From: Pseudonocardiaceae bacterium YIM PH 21723
GTDB taxonomy: Bacteria; Actinomycetota; Actinomycetes; Mycobacteriales; Pseudonocardiaceae
Length of the DNA: 64,000 nucleotides
Assembly: GCA_003600225.1 (NCBI GenBank)
Contig: QZFT01000015.1
Span: forward strand, 62,001-126,000
Direction: 5' to 3'
Shown: one piece after another, positions 49,958-59,654 of the stretch
How the letters are laid out: each line of letters starts with the position of its first letter
Numbering within the stretch: the first letter of the stretch is position 1
Notes under the pieces: generated by a model
The model's database searches: none
The model's input: the letters and a program-made list of their open reading frames with translations, nothing else
Told to the model about the DNA's origin: nothing
Made by a program: the position numbers and the translations under genes

Positions 49958-51042
49958 CGTTCTCCTTCGGCGAATCGGCTTGGCCCGGCGGCGGACAGCG
50001 GTCCGTCGACCGGTCGTCCGGCGACAAGATCGGCGATACCGCCGACGGTGATCGGGGCGAGCAGGATGCCGTTGCGGCCGTGCCCGGTCGCCACGAGCAC
50101 CTGCGGGCTGAGCGCGCCGATGATCGGCAGGTTGTCCGGGCTCCCCGGGCGGAAGCCCGCCTGGGTCTCCAGCAGTGCGTACTCGGCGAGGCCCGGCAGT
50201 ACCCGCTCGGCGTCGCGCAGCAGGTCGCGGACGCCGCCCACGGTGACCTCGGGGTCGAAGCCGGTCTCGTACTGGGTGGCGCCGACGACCAGGCCGCCGT
50301 CGTCGCGTGGCACCAGGTAGGAGTGTCGCCCTTCTACCTGAGCTCGAACGGTCCTCAGGGGAGGTCGGACCGCGCCCTTCCGGGCCCGCAACCGCAGGAT
50401 CTCGCCCTTGACCGGCCGCACCAGCTTCGCGAGCCGGGGATGCAGCGCGCCGCTGTGCGCGCCGGCGGCGATGATCGCGATATCGCAGTCGAAGGTGCCG
50501 GTTTCATGCACGACCTGGCCGTCGACGACCTCGGTTACCCGATGATCGGCGAACTCAACCTCGTGCTCGGCGCAGGCGCGGCGCAGGGCGCGCAACAGCA
50601 TCCGGTTGTCCACCGCGAGGTCGCCGGGCACGGACAGCCCGAGGCGTACGGCGGGGCCGAGACTCGGCTCCAGCCTGCGGACCTCGCGACCGGAGAGTTC
50701 CTCCGCCTCGCGGCCCAAGCTCACCAGGTACTCGCCCAGTCTGCGCAGGTCACCGCGGTCGGCGCTGTCCACTCCGACCGCCAGGGTGCCCTCGGTGCGC
50801 AGGCCCGGGTCGGTCAGTCCGGCGGCGAACTCCGGCCAGGCGGCCAGCGAGGCGGTGCCCAGTTCGAGGAGTTCCTCCTCGCCGGGCCAGGCCTCGGTGA
50901 CCGGGGCGAGCATGCCGCCCGCCACATGTGAGGAGCCGCACCCGGGCTCCGGATCGAGCACGGTCACCCGATGCTCGTTCGCCAGCTTCGCGGCGATGGA
51001 CATTCCGATGACGCCGCCGCCGACGACGGCAATTCTCAACAT
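49954..51042 (-). CDS. thiO: Glycine oxidase ThiO
   Basis: This FAD-dependent oxidase of 362 residues supplies dehydroglycine for thiazole formation. It begins with the dinucleotide-binding motif [19 protein letters not shown] and contains [28 protein letters not shown] and the C-terminal [23 protein letters not shown] 51042 is used; GTG 51045 directly before it is equally possible (AGGGAG spaced 9 and 6 nt respectively). The ribosome-binding sequence forms the end of the TPP riboswitch. First gene of thiOSG. Confidence 0.95.
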
Positions 51043-51050
51043 CACTCCAC

Positions 51051-51138
51051 GCTCCCTGCGCCGGCATGACCCGGATCAGGTTCGACGGTCGGGGTCGGCG
51101 GACCCCCTCTCAGCCCGGTCCTCCAGGCTCCCGTGCGG
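51051..51138 (-). promoter_or_regulatory. TPP riboswitch (THI element) of thiOSG
   Basis: On the minus strand the order is gcacgggagcc (51136-51126), gggctgagaggggg (51117-51104), gaacctgatccgggtcatgc (about 51083-51064) and cggcgcagggag. The AGGGAG at its end (51057-51052) is the thiO ribosome-binding sequence, so control is probably translational. Its 5' end is only about 40 bp from the divergent thiE start. Confidence 0.96.
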
Positions 51139-51178
51139 ACCGGCCTCCACAGTACCTCGTCGACGTAAGGTTCCGGAC

Positions 51179-51823
51179 GTGCCTGGAATGAGCGGAACCG
51201 AGATTCGACAGCGGCTGGCCGACGCGAAGCTGTACCTGTGTACTGCGGCGCGCCCGGACCTCGCCGAGTTCGCCGACGCGGCGTTGGCCGGCGGCGTGGA
51301 CATCATCCAGCTGCGGGACAAGGGCATCGAGGCCCGTGCCGAGCTGGCCGCCCTCGCCGTGCTGGCGGCCGCCTGCGTACGGCATGGCGCGCTGCTGGCG
51401 GTCAACGACCGCGCGGACGTCGCGCTGGCCGCCGGGGCCGATGTGCTGCACCTCGGGCAGGACGACCTGCCGGTGGCGATGGCCCGGCGGGTGGTCGGCG
51501 ACGAGGTGGTCATCGGCCGGTCGACGCACGACACCGCGCAGGTGTCGGCGGCGGTCGTGGAGCCGGGGGTGGACTACTTCTGCACCGGACCGTGCTGGCC
51601 GACGCCGACCAAGCCCGGCCGTCCGGCCCCGGGGCTGGACCTGGTGCGATCCACCGCGGACCTGTCGACCGAGCGCCCGTGGTTCGCCATCGGCGGCATC
51701 GACGAGGAGCGCCTCGACTCCGTATTGGACGCGGGGGCGTCGCGGATCGTGGTGGTCCGCGCGATCACCGAGGCCGCGGATCCTCGCGCGGCTGCCGAGC
51801 GACTGAAGGCGCGTCTGCGCTAA
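51179..51823 (+). CDS. thiE: Thiamin phosphate synthase ThiE
   Basis: This 214-residue TIM-barrel enzyme joins HMP diphosphate and thiazole phosphate. Motifs: [51 protein letters not shown], the diphosphate loop [11 protein letters not shown] and [15 protein letters not shown] 51179 is chosen because aagg lies 9 nt upstream; ATG 51188 is the alternative. It is divergent from thiOSG, with the riboswitch DNA as shared upstream region, but carries no THI element of its own in the sense direction. Confidence 0.95.
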   Translation: MPGMSGTEIRQRLADAKLYLCTAARPDLAEFADAALAGGVDIIQLRDKGIEARAELAALAVLAAACVRHGALLAVNDRADVALAAGADVLHLGQDDLPVAMARRVVGDEVVIGRSTHDTAQVSAAVVEPGVDYFCTGPCWPTPTKPGRPAPGLDLVRSTADLSTERPWFAIGGIDEERLDSVLDAGASRIVVVRAITEAADPRAAAERLKARLR

Positions 51824-51826
51824 CGA

Positions 51827-51852
51827 GGAGCACTTTCTGCAGAAAGTGCTCC
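51827..51852. terminator. 26-bp perfect palindrome after thiE
   Basis: ggagcactttctg at 51827-51839 is mirrored exactly by 51840-51852, giving a 26-bp palindrome centred on ctgcag, 3 bp after the thiE stop. A weaker relative, tttccatggaaagtgctc, lies at 51880-51897 and shares ttccatggaaagtgc with the hairpin at 37894-37944. As DNA it could be a cruciform; as RNA a terminator. Confidence 0.65.
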
Positions 51853-52249
51853 GGTGGTGGGAGCGTCAGACTGAGGCCGTTTCCATGGAAAGTGCTCAAG
51901 ATGTGGCGGGCGGCGTCGCCGGTGTCCGTCCAACCCAGGCGGCGCCGCCCGTCCGCACGGATGGACCTCTGCAGGGGTGGGCCCATCCGCGTGGCGGCGG
52001 ACCGATCCGGAACCGGCGGGCCCGCCACAAGCTGATTCCGTTACTTTATGTGAAAGTTGCCGGTCTAGACATCCTCTTAATGGAGTCATTCGATGGGCGA
52101 TAGCCTGGGAAAATACACAAAGAGTGAGCAATTCTCGGCTTCAAGTACATAGGGTGACCTGCATATCGGCGACCGGGCCATGTGCTCGTGGCATCCGGGG
52201 TGGGGTCGTTCCGGGGTACATGTGGGGGGTGGCTTCGCCGGCTTGGGTG
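51853..52249. other. 397-bp stretch without a recognised gene
   Basis: Apart from tttccatggaaa (51880-51891) nothing assignable is present. The middle (about 52030-52160) is clearly richer in A+T than the surrounding DNA, containing tactttatgtgaaagttg and ctcttaatggagtcattcg, which may be promoter-like or a remnant of foreign DNA. No open frame in it has a plausible start with a ribosome-binding site. Composite element E begins at its end. Confidence 0.4.
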
Positions 52250-52683
52250 GTCGGCGAAAGCGGCTTTGGAAGGGGAGACGGGCTGGGGGTGGGTCTTTCC
52301 TGCCTGCGTGTCGGGTGGGGGCACGCCGGCCTGGTGGGGAGGGGCCGCTTCCGCGGTGGACCTGAAGGACGCCATCGTTTACTTGAGCGCACTGAAGGCG
52401 TCCTTCGTTTACTCGAGGTACACAAAGGACGCCTTCAGGTACTCACCCGTCCACAGTGGACACATATCACGGCGTGTCGCGCCATTTCCGCAGCGTGTCG
52501 CCCCACTTGTCGTGGCTATTAGTCACGACAAGTGGCACTTGTCGTGGATAAAAGACGCGACAAGTGGACTCAGATAACCCGCGCAGCGACCCCGACAACA
52601 CAGACAGGCGTGCCCCCACCAGACACGCAGGCAGGAAAGACCCCACCCGCCACCCGTCTCCCCCTCCAAAGCCGTCCTTCGAC
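52250..52683. repeat. Composite intergenic inverted-repeat element, copy E (reverse orientation)
   Basis: Arm 52250-52282 (gtcggcgaaagcggctttgg onward) pairs with 52653-52683 with a few mismatches; weak gggt/ccag pairing continues outside. Modules run in reverse of copies A and C: cctgaaggacgcc hairpin (52360-52440), palindrome gtccacagtggac (52449-52461), cggcgtgtcgcgccatttcc block, then tandem acttgtcgtg hairpins (52505-52566). It lies between convergent thiE and the GntR gene, ending 35 bp before the latter's stop. Confidence 0.85.
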
Positions 52684-52718
52684 AACACGCCAGACCCCAC
52701 CCCAGCACCAACCAAGCG

Positions 52719-53498
52719 TCAGCCCAGCGGCGGGTTCAGCTGAGCCACGAACTTGTACCGGTCACCGCGGTAGATCGAGCGCACCCACTCGAACGGCATG
52801 CCGTCGGAATCGAACGAGTGCCGGGACAGCAGCAACATCGGCAACCCGATGTCCGCGCCGAGCAGTTCCGCCTCATCCGGGCTGGCCAGCGCGGTCTCGA
52901 TGGTCTCCTCCGCATGTCCCATCCGGACGCCGAACCGGTCGCTGAGGATCTTGTACAGCGATCCGCCCGCGTTCACGTGCCTGCGCAGCCCGCGGAACCG
53001 GCCCAGCGGCAGGTACGAGGCCTCGATGGCCATCGGCTCGCCGTCGGCCAGCCGGAGCCTGCGCAGCCGGAGCACCTTGGCCCCGGACCGGATGCCCAGC
53101 AACCGGGCCAGCTCGGCCTCGGCGGACACCTCGGTGGCCTCCAGCAGCCGGGAGGCCGGCTGCCTGCCCTGCGCGCGCATGTCCTCGGTGTACGAGGACA
53201 GCTGCAGCCGCTGGGCGACCTTCGGCGCGGCGGCGAACGTGCCCTTGCCCTGAACGCGGAGCAGCCTGCCCTCGACGGTCAGTTCGGCCAGGGCTTGTCG
53301 GACAGTGGTCCGGGAAACGTCGAACTGGGTCGCGAGCGTCCGTTCAGTGGGAATCGGGGTGCCCGGTGGCAACTCGCGCAGCAGATCCAGCAGGTGCCGT
53401 TTCAAGCCCCAGTATTTCGGCTCACGTTGTCCGCGCGAATGCTCGTCGCCCGCCATCTCCGAAGCGCGCACGGTCGGCACAACCGTCTCTTCCAGCAT
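52719..53498 (-). CDS. GntR/HutC-family regulator, DasR/NagR-like
   Basis: This 259-residue protein has an N-terminal GntR winged helix ([40 protein letters not shown]) and a C-terminal UTRA effector domain ([20 protein letters not shown], then [10 protein letters not shown] and [20 protein letters not shown]). DasR-like members bind glucosamine-6-phosphate or GlcNAc-6-phosphate and control chitin and amino-sugar use. ATG 53498 has GAGGAGG 8 nt upstream; a start at 53522 is less good. It is divergent from a chitobiose-type transporter operon, and a perfect DasR-type operator lies in the shared region. Confidence 0.92.
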   Translation of the reverse strand: MLEETVVPTVRASEMAGDEHSRGQREPKYWGLKRHLLDLLRELPPGTPIPTERTLATQFDVSRTTVRQALAELTVEGRLLRVQGKGTFAAAPKVAQRLQLSSYTEDMRAQGRQPASRLLEATEVSAEAELARLLGIRSGAKVLRLRRLRLADGEPMAIEASYLPLGRFRGLRRHVNAGGSLYKILSDRFGVRMGHAEETIETALASPDEAELLGADIGLPMLLLSRHSFDSDGMPFEWVRSIYRGDRYKFVAQLNPPLG

Positions 53499-53692
53499 CG
53501 ATTCGCCTCCTCTCGCCAACAAGCACTACCGATGCGTCGGCGCATCCCGTACAAGAATGCACCGCCCGCCGGACAAACTGCGATCACTCGGACGGCGACT
53601 CATTTGCACCCTTCGGCGTAATCCAGCCCGCCGATTGCAACGTCTTAGCAACGGCCTTGACAGTTCATGTGATGACTACCACCCTGCTGGGC

Positions 53693-53708
53693 AATGGTCT
53701 ACACCATT
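53693..53708. promoter_or_regulatory. dre operator (DasR/NagR-type binding site)
   Basis: aatggtctacaccatt fits the DasR responsive element (A-[CA]-TGGTCTAGACCA-[GC]-T) with an intact TGGTCT half and a near-perfect opposite half. It lies in the 443-bp region between the divergent GntR gene (53498) and the transporter operon (53942). A ttgaca at 53657-53662 could be a -35 element, although a good -10 at the right distance is not clear. The rest of the region holds no gene. Confidence 0.85.
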
Positions 53709-53941
53709 AAATAGCTACGTAGCGTTCCGCAAACAGGGGTTCGCGGACGGAAACAGGTCACATCGGGCCTCCTGACGGCTCCCCGGATGTCCCCCGGGAA
53801 GCCGGTCCGAGATGGCACTGCCCGTTCCGCGCTGCTGCGGTCCGCGCGTGCACTCACATTGAACGGCCCTTGGCGATAAGTGCGATCCAGGCACGGGGAT
53901 CTCCGGATTCAAGGGGCCGAAACGAAAGGGCGGTACCGCAG

Positions 53942-55216
53942 GTGAAGCGCAACATTGTGCAGGTGGTGGGGGCCACCGCAGCGCTCGCTCTGGCGTTGAC
54001 GGGCTGCGGCGGCAGCTCCGGCAGCGGGTCCGGCGACAAGCTGACGGTGTGGATGATGCCGTCGTCGCTGACCAAGGAGATGAGCGACGAACTCAACGCC
54101 GAATTCGAGAAGCAGACCGGCGCGAAGGTGGACTACCAGATCCAGCAGTGGGCCGGGATCCAGGAGAAGCTGAACGCCGCCCTGGTCAGCAAGACCCCGC
54201 CGGACGTGGTGGAACTCGGCAACACCCAGAATGCCGCGTTCTCCTCTCAGGGCGTGCTCAAGGACGTGACGGCCGACGTGGCATCCCTGAACGGCCCGCA
54301 GTGGAACTCGGCGCTGAAGGACACCGGCGCCTTCGAGGGCAAGCAGTACGGCGTCCCGTTCTACGCGGGCAGCCGGGTGCTGGTCTACAACAAGGAGATG
54401 TTCCAGAAGGCCGGGATCACCAACCCGCCCACCTCCCGGCAGGCGCTGCTGGAGGACATGGCCAAGCTGCGGAACGCCAACGCGAGCGACACCAACTTCC
54501 AGGCCCTCTACCTACCCGGCCAGAACTGGTACCTGCTGTCCTCGCTGATCTGGGACGAGGGTGGCGACCTGGCCACCGGTTCCGGCAAGACCATCAAGTC
54601 CACGCTGGACAGCCCGCAGGCCAAGGCGGGCCTGGAGGCCTACAAGCAGCTGCAGGCCGCGTCCGGCACCAAGGGCAGCCTGGACACCGACGAGGCGCAC
54701 CCGCAGCAGTCGGACATCTTCGGCCTCGGCCACACGGCGATGATGTACGCCTCGGCGAACGACCTGCAGCCGCTGTACAAGGCGCACCCGGAGCTGAAGG
54801 ACGGCAACAAGCTCAGCGCCTTCCCGCTGCCGTCCAAGAACGCCGGCAAGATCTCCCCGGCCTTCCTCGGTGGCTCCAACCTGGCCCTGCCGGCCAAGAG
54901 CGCCAAGTCCGACCTGGCCAAGAAGTACATCTCGCTGCTGAACAGCGAGAAGTACCAGATCAAGCTGGGCAACGCCGAATGGGTGCCCGGTTCGCTGCAG
55001 GACACCACCAAGCTGACCGTGGGCGACTTCGCCCAGGCCGTGCAGCTGACCTCGGCCACCGGCAAGAGCGCGCCGTCCTCGCCGAAGTGGGCCCAGATCG
55101 AGGCCGGCCAGAACCCGCTCAAGGACATGCTGACCGCGTACCTGACCGGTAAGAAGTCGCTGAACGACGCCACCTCCGAGGCGAACACCGCGCTGCAGAA
55201 GGCTTTGCAGGGTTAG
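53942..55216 (+). CDS. Sugar ABC transporter substrate-binding lipoprotein (chitobiose/GlcNAc type)
   Basis: This 424-residue type 1 solute-binding lipoprotein has the signal VVGATAALALALTGC followed by GGSSGSGSGDKLTVWMM. The body shows the sugar-binding pattern (VDYQIQQWAGIQEKLNAALV, PPDVVELGNTQNAAFSSQG, YGVPFYAGSRVLVYNKEMF). The context (dre site, hexosaminidase, amino-sugar isomerase) points to N,N'-diacetylchitobiose or GlcNAc as the ligand, as for DasA. GTG 53942 is chosen because the signal peptide follows directly and aaaggg lies about 11 nt before; the frame extends 24 codons upstream without support. First gene of a five-gene operon without a dedicated ATPase; a shared MsiK-type ATPase is expected. 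Confidence 0.9.
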   Translation: MKRNIVQVVGATAALALALTGCGGSSGSGSGDKLTVWMMPSSLTKEMSDELNAEFEKQTGAKVDYQIQQWAGIQEKLNAALVSKTPPDVVELGNTQNAAFSSQGVLKDVTADVASLNGPQWNSALKDTGAFEGKQYGVPFYAGSRVLVYNKEMFQKAGITNPPTSRQALLEDMAKLRNANASDTNFQALYLPGQNWYLLSSLIWDEGGDLATGSGKTIKSTLDSPQAKAGLEAYKQLQAASGTKGSLDTDEAHPQQSDIFGLGHTAMMYASANDLQPLYKAHPELKDGNKLSAFPLPSKNAGKISPAFLGGSNLALPAKSAKSDLAKKYISLLNSEKYQIKLGNAEWVPGSLQDTTKLTVGDFAQAVQLTSATGKSAPSSPKWAQIEAGQNPLKDMLTAYLTGKKSLNDATSEANTALQKALQG

Positions 55217-55223
55217 CTCGGCG

Positions 55224-56216
55224 ATGACAGCGACCGTCAATCGTGCGGTGCCCGCGGGGAATTCCCCGCGGGCGCCACGTCATTCTGCGAGCGAAGGGAA
55301 CACCTTGCGGCGCCGAGCCTGGTTCGACCGCAGTGTGATGCCCTATCTGCTCCTGGCGCCGGCCGTACTGGGCATCGTGTTCTTGCTCGGCTACCCGGCG
55401 GTGCTGGTGTTCATCACCAGCTTCCAGAAGCTCGACCTGGCCGAACTGTTCTCCGGTGAGACGGTCTGGGTCGGCTTCGACAACTATGTGGAGATCTTCT
55501 CCGAGGCGGATTTCTGGACGATCACCCTGCGCACCGTGGTGTTCACCGCCGTGGTCGTCGGTGGGACCGTGCTGGCCGCGCTGGGCATTTCCCTGCTGCT
55601 CAAGCATGTGCCGGGCAAGATCCGGATGATCCTGCAGATCTGCCTGCTGCTGGCCTGGGCGACGCCGATCCTGGCCTCGACCACGGTGTATCTGTGGATC
55701 TTCGACCAGAACTTCGGCATCCTGAACAAGACCCTGGTCAGGATCGGTTTCGACAGCTTCGCGGGCTTCAACTGGTTCCAGAGTGGACTGTCCACTCTGG
55801 CGGTCATCGGGCTGCTGATCGCCTGGCAGGCGGTGCCGTTCGTGGCGCTGACCCTGTACGCGGGACTGCTCGGCGTGCCGACCGACCTCTACGAGGCGGC
55901 CGGTATCGACGGCGCGAGCCCGTGGCAGGCCTTCTGGGCGGTGACCTGGCCGGGTGTGCGCCCGATCCTGGCGCTGGCCACCTTCCTGTCGGCCATCTGG
56001 GACTTCAAGGTGTTCACCCAGGTGTACGCGATCCGCAAGGGCGGGCCCAACGGGGACAGCACCACGCTGTCGATCCTGCAGTACCTCAAGGGTCAGTCCG
56101 GCTCGCACTACGGCCTCGGTGCGGCGGTCAGCGTGATCATGATCCTCATCCTGGCGGTCGCATGCACGCAGTACCTGCGGATGCTGATCAAGTCCTCGGA
56201 TGTGGAGCTGCGATGA
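55224..56216 (+). CDS. Sugar ABC transporter permease (MalF/DasB-like)
   Basis: This 330-residue inner-membrane permease has about six helices after a cytoplasmic N-terminal segment (LLLAPAVLGIVFLLGYPAVL is the first) and the cytoplasmic EAA loop EAAGIDGASPWQAFWAVTWP, which contacts the ATPase. It starts 7 nt after the binding-protein gene and overlaps the next permease by 4 bp. Confidence 0.94.
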   Translation: MTATVNRAVPAGNSPRAPRHSASEGNTLRRRAWFDRSVMPYLLLAPAVLGIVFLLGYPAVLVFITSFQKLDLAELFSGETVWVGFDNYVEIFSEADFWTITLRTVVFTAVVVGGTVLAALGISLLLKHVPGKIRMILQICLLLAWATPILASTTVYLWIFDQNFGILNKTLVRIGFDSFAGFNWFQSGLSTLAVIGLLIAWQAVPFVALTLYAGLLGVPTDLYEAAGIDGASPWQAFWAVTWPGVRPILALATFLSAIWDFKVFTQVYAIRKGGPNGDSTTLSILQYLKGQSGSHYGLGAAVSVIMILILAVACTQYLRMLIKSSDVELR

Positions 56217-57049
56217 CCAAGCTGTTTTCAACCAAAGGCGTGGGGCTGTCGGCGATCAGCCTGCTCGTCGGAGCGCTCTTCATCTTCCCGTTCTACTGGA
56301 TGGCCAGCACCGCGCTCAAACCCAACGCGGACGTGCTGTCCAACGACTACGACCTGCTTCCCGCGCGCATCACGGTGGCCAACTTCGGCGACGCGATCGA
56401 CCGCCCGTTCTTCCTGAGCTCCCTGACCAACGGCCTGATCGTGTCGCTCACCGCCGTCGGCGCCGCGGTGCTCGCCGCCCTGCTGTCGGCGATCCCGTTG
56501 TCCCGGCTGAAGTTCCGTGGCCGCAAGGGGTTCCTGCTGCTGGTGATGATCTCGCAGCTGGCACCCCTGGAGGCGTTGTTCATCCCGCTGTTCCTGATCA
56601 TGAACGACCTGGACCTGCTGAACACCCTGTTCTCGATGATCCTGGTGTACTTCGGCGCCGTACTGCCGTTCTCGGTGTGGACCCTGCGTGGGTTCGTCTC
56701 CGGGATCCCGGTGGAGCTGGAGGAGGCCGCGATGGTGGACGGGTGCACTCGATGGGGTGCATTCCGCCGAGTCACGTTGCCCCTGTTGGGCCCCGGCCTG
56801 GTAGCTACGTCGGTATTCGGCTTCATCACGGCATGGAACGAGTTCCTGTACGCGTTGGTGTTCACGTCAGCGGACGCCAACCTGCAGACCCTGCCGGTGT
56901 GGCTGAACGGGTTCACCGGGAACCAGGCGACCGAGTGGGGCACGGCGATGGCCGCCTCGGTCATCTTCACGGTACCCGTGCTGATTTTCTTCTTGATCGT
57001 TCAACGTAACCTTGTCGCGGGTGTGACCGCGGGGGCCGTGAAGGGATAG
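56213..57049 (+). CDS. Sugar ABC transporter permease (MalG/DasC-like)
   Basis: This 278-residue permease has about six membrane helices (AISLLVGALFIFPFYWMAST first), the EAA loop EEAAMVDGCTRWGAFRRVTL, and a final helix ending LIVQRNLVAGVTAGAVKG, as in MalG-type subunits. The ATG at 56213 overlaps the previous stop (ATGA). Confidence 0.94.
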   Translation: MTKLFSTKGVGLSAISLLVGALFIFPFYWMASTALKPNADVLSNDYDLLPARITVANFGDAIDRPFFLSSLTNGLIVSLTAVGAAVLAALLSAIPLSRLKFRGRKGFLLLVMISQLAPLEALFIPLFLIMNDLDLLNTLFSMILVYFGAVLPFSVWTLRGFVSGIPVELEEAAMVDGCTRWGAFRRVTLPLLGPGLVATSVFGFITAWNEFLYALVFTSADANLQTLPVWLNGFTGNQATEWGTAMAASVIFTVPVLIFFLIVQRNLVAGVTAGAVKG

Positions 57050-57057
57050 CGAACTAA

Positions 57058-58563
57058 GTGACCACTGTGGACAGTCAGCTACGCCGACTGGCTCTGGGCG
57101 TACTACTGCCGACATTCGACGGAACGACCGCGCCGGACTGGATTCTGGACTCGGTCTCGGCCGGACTGGGCGGAGTCTGCCTGTTCGGCCGCAATGTCGA
57201 GAACGACGAGCAGGTCGCCAAGCTCACCGCGCAGCTGCGGGAGCGGCGACCGGACGTCGTGGTGTCGATCGACGAGGAGGGTGGGGACGTCACCCGCCTC
57301 GACTACTGGCGGGGTTCCTGCACCCCGGGCAACTACGCACTGGGCGTGGTCGACGATCTGATGCTGACCACAGAGGTCGCCGCCGCGCTGGGCGCACGCC
57401 TGGCCCGGTGCGGCATCACCCTGGACTTCGCGCCGTCGGCGGACCTGACACTGACACTGGACGACCCGGTGATCGGTGTCAGGTCCTTCGGCGCCGATCC
57501 GGCGCGGACCGCCAAGCACGTTCAGGCGTACGTCCAGGGCATGCAGGCCGCCGGGATCGCGGCCTGCGCCAAGCACTTCCCCGGCCACGGTGCGTCCACT
57601 GTGGACTCGCACGAGGGCCTGCCGACGCTGGAGCGCAGCGAGCAGGAACTGCGGGCCACGGAGTTCCTGCCGTTCATGGCGGCCGTCGAGGCGGGCGTGC
57701 GGGCGGTGATGACCGGTCACCTGGTGGTCCCCGAGTGGGGCCCGGAGCCGGCGACGCTGAACCCGCGCGCCATCCAGGTGCTGCGCGAGGACCTGGGCTT
57801 CACCGGCGCGGTCATCACCGACGCGATGGACATGAAGGCCATCTCCGGCGCCGAATCCGCGCAGCACGCGTCCGCCAGTGGGGCCGTGCGCGCCCTGCAG
57901 GCGGGCGTGGACGGCATCTGCATGAGCGGTGAGTGGACCGAGCCCGGTGTGGTGGACCTGTTCGCCGACACCATCGTCGCCGCCGTCCAGGCGGGAGTGC
58001 TGCCCGAGCGGCGGCTCGCCGAGGCGGCGGGCCGGATGACCGAGCTGGGCAGCCTCCGCCAGGTGGGCAGCGTCGGCACGGTGAAGTCCTCGGACAGTGA
58101 TCTGGGACTGCTCGCGGCGACCAGGGCGCTACACATCGACGGGGAACCGTTGCTGAACGGATCTCCGCTGGTGGTGGATGTCATGGTGCCCCCGACAATG
58201 GCGATCGGCCAGGTACCGTGGGGGCTCGGCGGGCCGATGGCCGAGCTGGTGCCGGATATCGATCAGGTGATCATCCACGAGGACGAGGCGGACGCCTCAG
58301 CGATCCTGACCCGTGCCCAAGGGAATGGGGCGCAGCGCAGGCCGCTGGTGGTGGCGACTCGGGATGCCCATCGTTATCCGTGGGTCGGCCGGCTGATCAA
58401 GGACCTGCTGGCCGTCGAACCCGGGCTGGTGCACGTGGAAACCGGCGTGCCCGGCCCCAATCTGGGGACTGCCGGCCGGATCAACACCCACGGCGGTTCC
58501 TATGCCTGCCTGCGAGCAGCCGCTCAGCTGCTCGCCGGACACCTGAAGACCGGAAAGGCCTGA
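57058..58563 (+). CDS. Glycoside hydrolase family 3 beta-N-acetylhexosaminidase (NagZ-type)
   Basis: This 501-residue enzyme has the family-3 NagZ signature AKHFPGHGASTVDSHEGLP, carrying the His/Asp catalytic dyad of GlcNAc-specific members, and the nucleophile Asp in GAVITDAMDMKAISG. It has no signal peptide, so it acts in the cytoplasm on imported chitobiose-type sugars, releasing GlcNAc. A C-terminal region of about 150 residues corresponds to the accessory GH3 domain. GTG 57058 lies 8 nt after the permease stop. The operon context gives a complete import-and-cleave route. Confidence 0.93.
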   Translation: MTTVDSQLRRLALGVLLPTFDGTTAPDWILDSVSAGLGGVCLFGRNVENDEQVAKLTAQLRERRPDVVVSIDEEGGDVTRLDYWRGSCTPGNYALGVVDDLMLTTEVAAALGARLARCGITLDFAPSADLTLTLDDPVIGVRSFGADPARTAKHVQAYVQGMQAAGIAACAKHFPGHGASTVDSHEGLPTLERSEQELRATEFLPFMAAVEAGVRAVMTGHLVVPEWGPEPATLNPRAIQVLREDLGFTGAVITDAMDMKAISGAESAQHASASGAVRALQAGVDGICMSGEWTEPGVVDLFADTIVAAVQAGVLPERRLAEAAGRMTELGSLRQVGSVGTVKSSDSDLGLLAATRALHIDGEPLLNGSPLVVDVMVPPTMAIGQVPWGLGGPMAELVPDIDQVIIHEDEADASAILTRAQGNGAQRRPLVVATRDAHRYPWVGRLIKDLLAVEPGLVHVETGVPGPNLGTAGRINTHGGSYACLRAAAQLLAGHLKTGKA

Positions 58564-58570
58564 CCCTGAG

Positions 58571-59638
58571 ATGATCGGGACACAGACCGCCCACGAGGCG
58601 GAGAACCTGCCTGGGCACCTGATGCGCTCGGAGATCGACGAGACTCCGGACGCACTGGCCAGGATCCTGGCCAACCGGGACGCCATCGTCGAGGTGGCCG
58701 AGCAGATCAAGTCCGCGGACCCCCGGTTCGTGCTGCTGGCCGCGCGTGGCACCTCGGACCACGCGGCGCTGTACGCCAAGTACCTGATCGAGGTGCTGTG
58801 GCAGAAGCCGTGCGGACTGGTCTCTCCGTCCACCACGACCCTGTACGAGGCCCGTCCGGACATGTCGGACGTGCTGCTGCTGTCGGTGAGCCAGAGTGGT
58901 GGCTCGCCGGACCTCAGCGAGGTGACCAAGGTCGCCGCCGAGCAGGGCGCGCTGACCGTCGCGGTCACCAACACCCCGGACTCGCCGATGAACCGCGCGG
59001 CGAAACTGGGCATCGACATCCACGCCGGACCGGAGCTCGCGGTGGCCGCCACCAAGAGCTACACCGCGCAGCTGCTGTCGCTGTACCTGCTGATCGACGC
59101 CATCCGCGGCGGCGACGGCTCGGACGCGGTGCGCATCCCGGAGCTGGCCCGATTCACCCTGGACAGCACGGCCACCGAGGTCGCCGAAGCGGTGCAGCGC
59201 TACCGCTTCGTCGGCCGCATGGTCACCACCGGCCGCGGCTACTCCTGGGCCACGGCGGCCGAGGGCGCGCTGAAGCTGGCGGAGACCTCGTACCTGACCG
59301 CGCGCACCTACTCCGGCGCCGACCTGCTGCACGGCCCGGTGGCCGCGGTGGACGACCAGACGGCCGTCCTGGCGGTCTGCTCGGCCGGCCGCGGTGGCCA
59401 GGCCATGCCCGAGGTGGTCAACCGGGTCCGCGACCGCGGCGGCGATGTGCTCGCCGTGGGCTCGGCGACCTCCGATGTCTCCGCGCACCTGCGGATCGGC
59501 ACCCCGGAGTGCGCCGAGGAGCTGTCGCCGATCCTGGAGATCCTGCCCGTCCAGCGGCTGGCCCTCGGCCTGTCGCTCGTCCGTGGTGGCGACCCGGACA
59601 ACCCGCGCGGCCTGTCCAAGGTGACCAAGACCCGCTAG
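58571..59638 (+). CDS. SIS-domain amino-sugar isomerase/deaminase (NagB-II/AgaS-like)
   Basis: This 355-residue protein has two SIS domains, resembling the isomerase half of GlmS: VLLAARGTSDHAALYAKYLI, LLLSVSQSGGSPDLSEVTK, AVAATKSYTAQLLSLYLLI, GRGYSWATAAEGALKLAETS and the C-terminal VKDQ-like end GGDPDNPRGLSKVTKTR. The glutaminase domain is missing, so it is probably a glucosamine-6-phosphate deaminase (NagB-II type). It is the last gene of the operon, 7 nt after the hexosaminidase, followed by a strong terminator. Confidence 0.9.
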   Translation: MIGTQTAHEAENLPGHLMRSEIDETPDALARILANRDAIVEVAEQIKSADPRFVLLAARGTSDHAALYAKYLIEVLWQKPCGLVSPSTTTLYEARPDMSDVLLLSVSQSGGSPDLSEVTKVAAEQGALTVAVTNTPDSPMNRAAKLGIDIHAGPELAVAATKSYTAQLLSLYLLIDAIRGGDGSDAVRIPELARFTLDSTATEVAEAVQRYRFVGRMVTTGRGYSWATAAEGALKLAETSYLTARTYSGADLLHGPVAAVDDQTAVLAVCSAGRGGQAMPEVVNRVRDRGGDVLAVGSATSDVSAHLRIGTPECAEELSPILEILPVQRLALGLSLVRGGDPDNPRGLSKVTKTR

Positions 59639-59654
59639 TACCTTCTTCACGGCT

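Noticed and set aside
53870..53941. Earlier start for the chitobiose-binding protein
   Set aside because: It would place 24 residues before the signal peptide, with no ribosome-binding site; GTG 53942 gives a normal lipoprotein signal.
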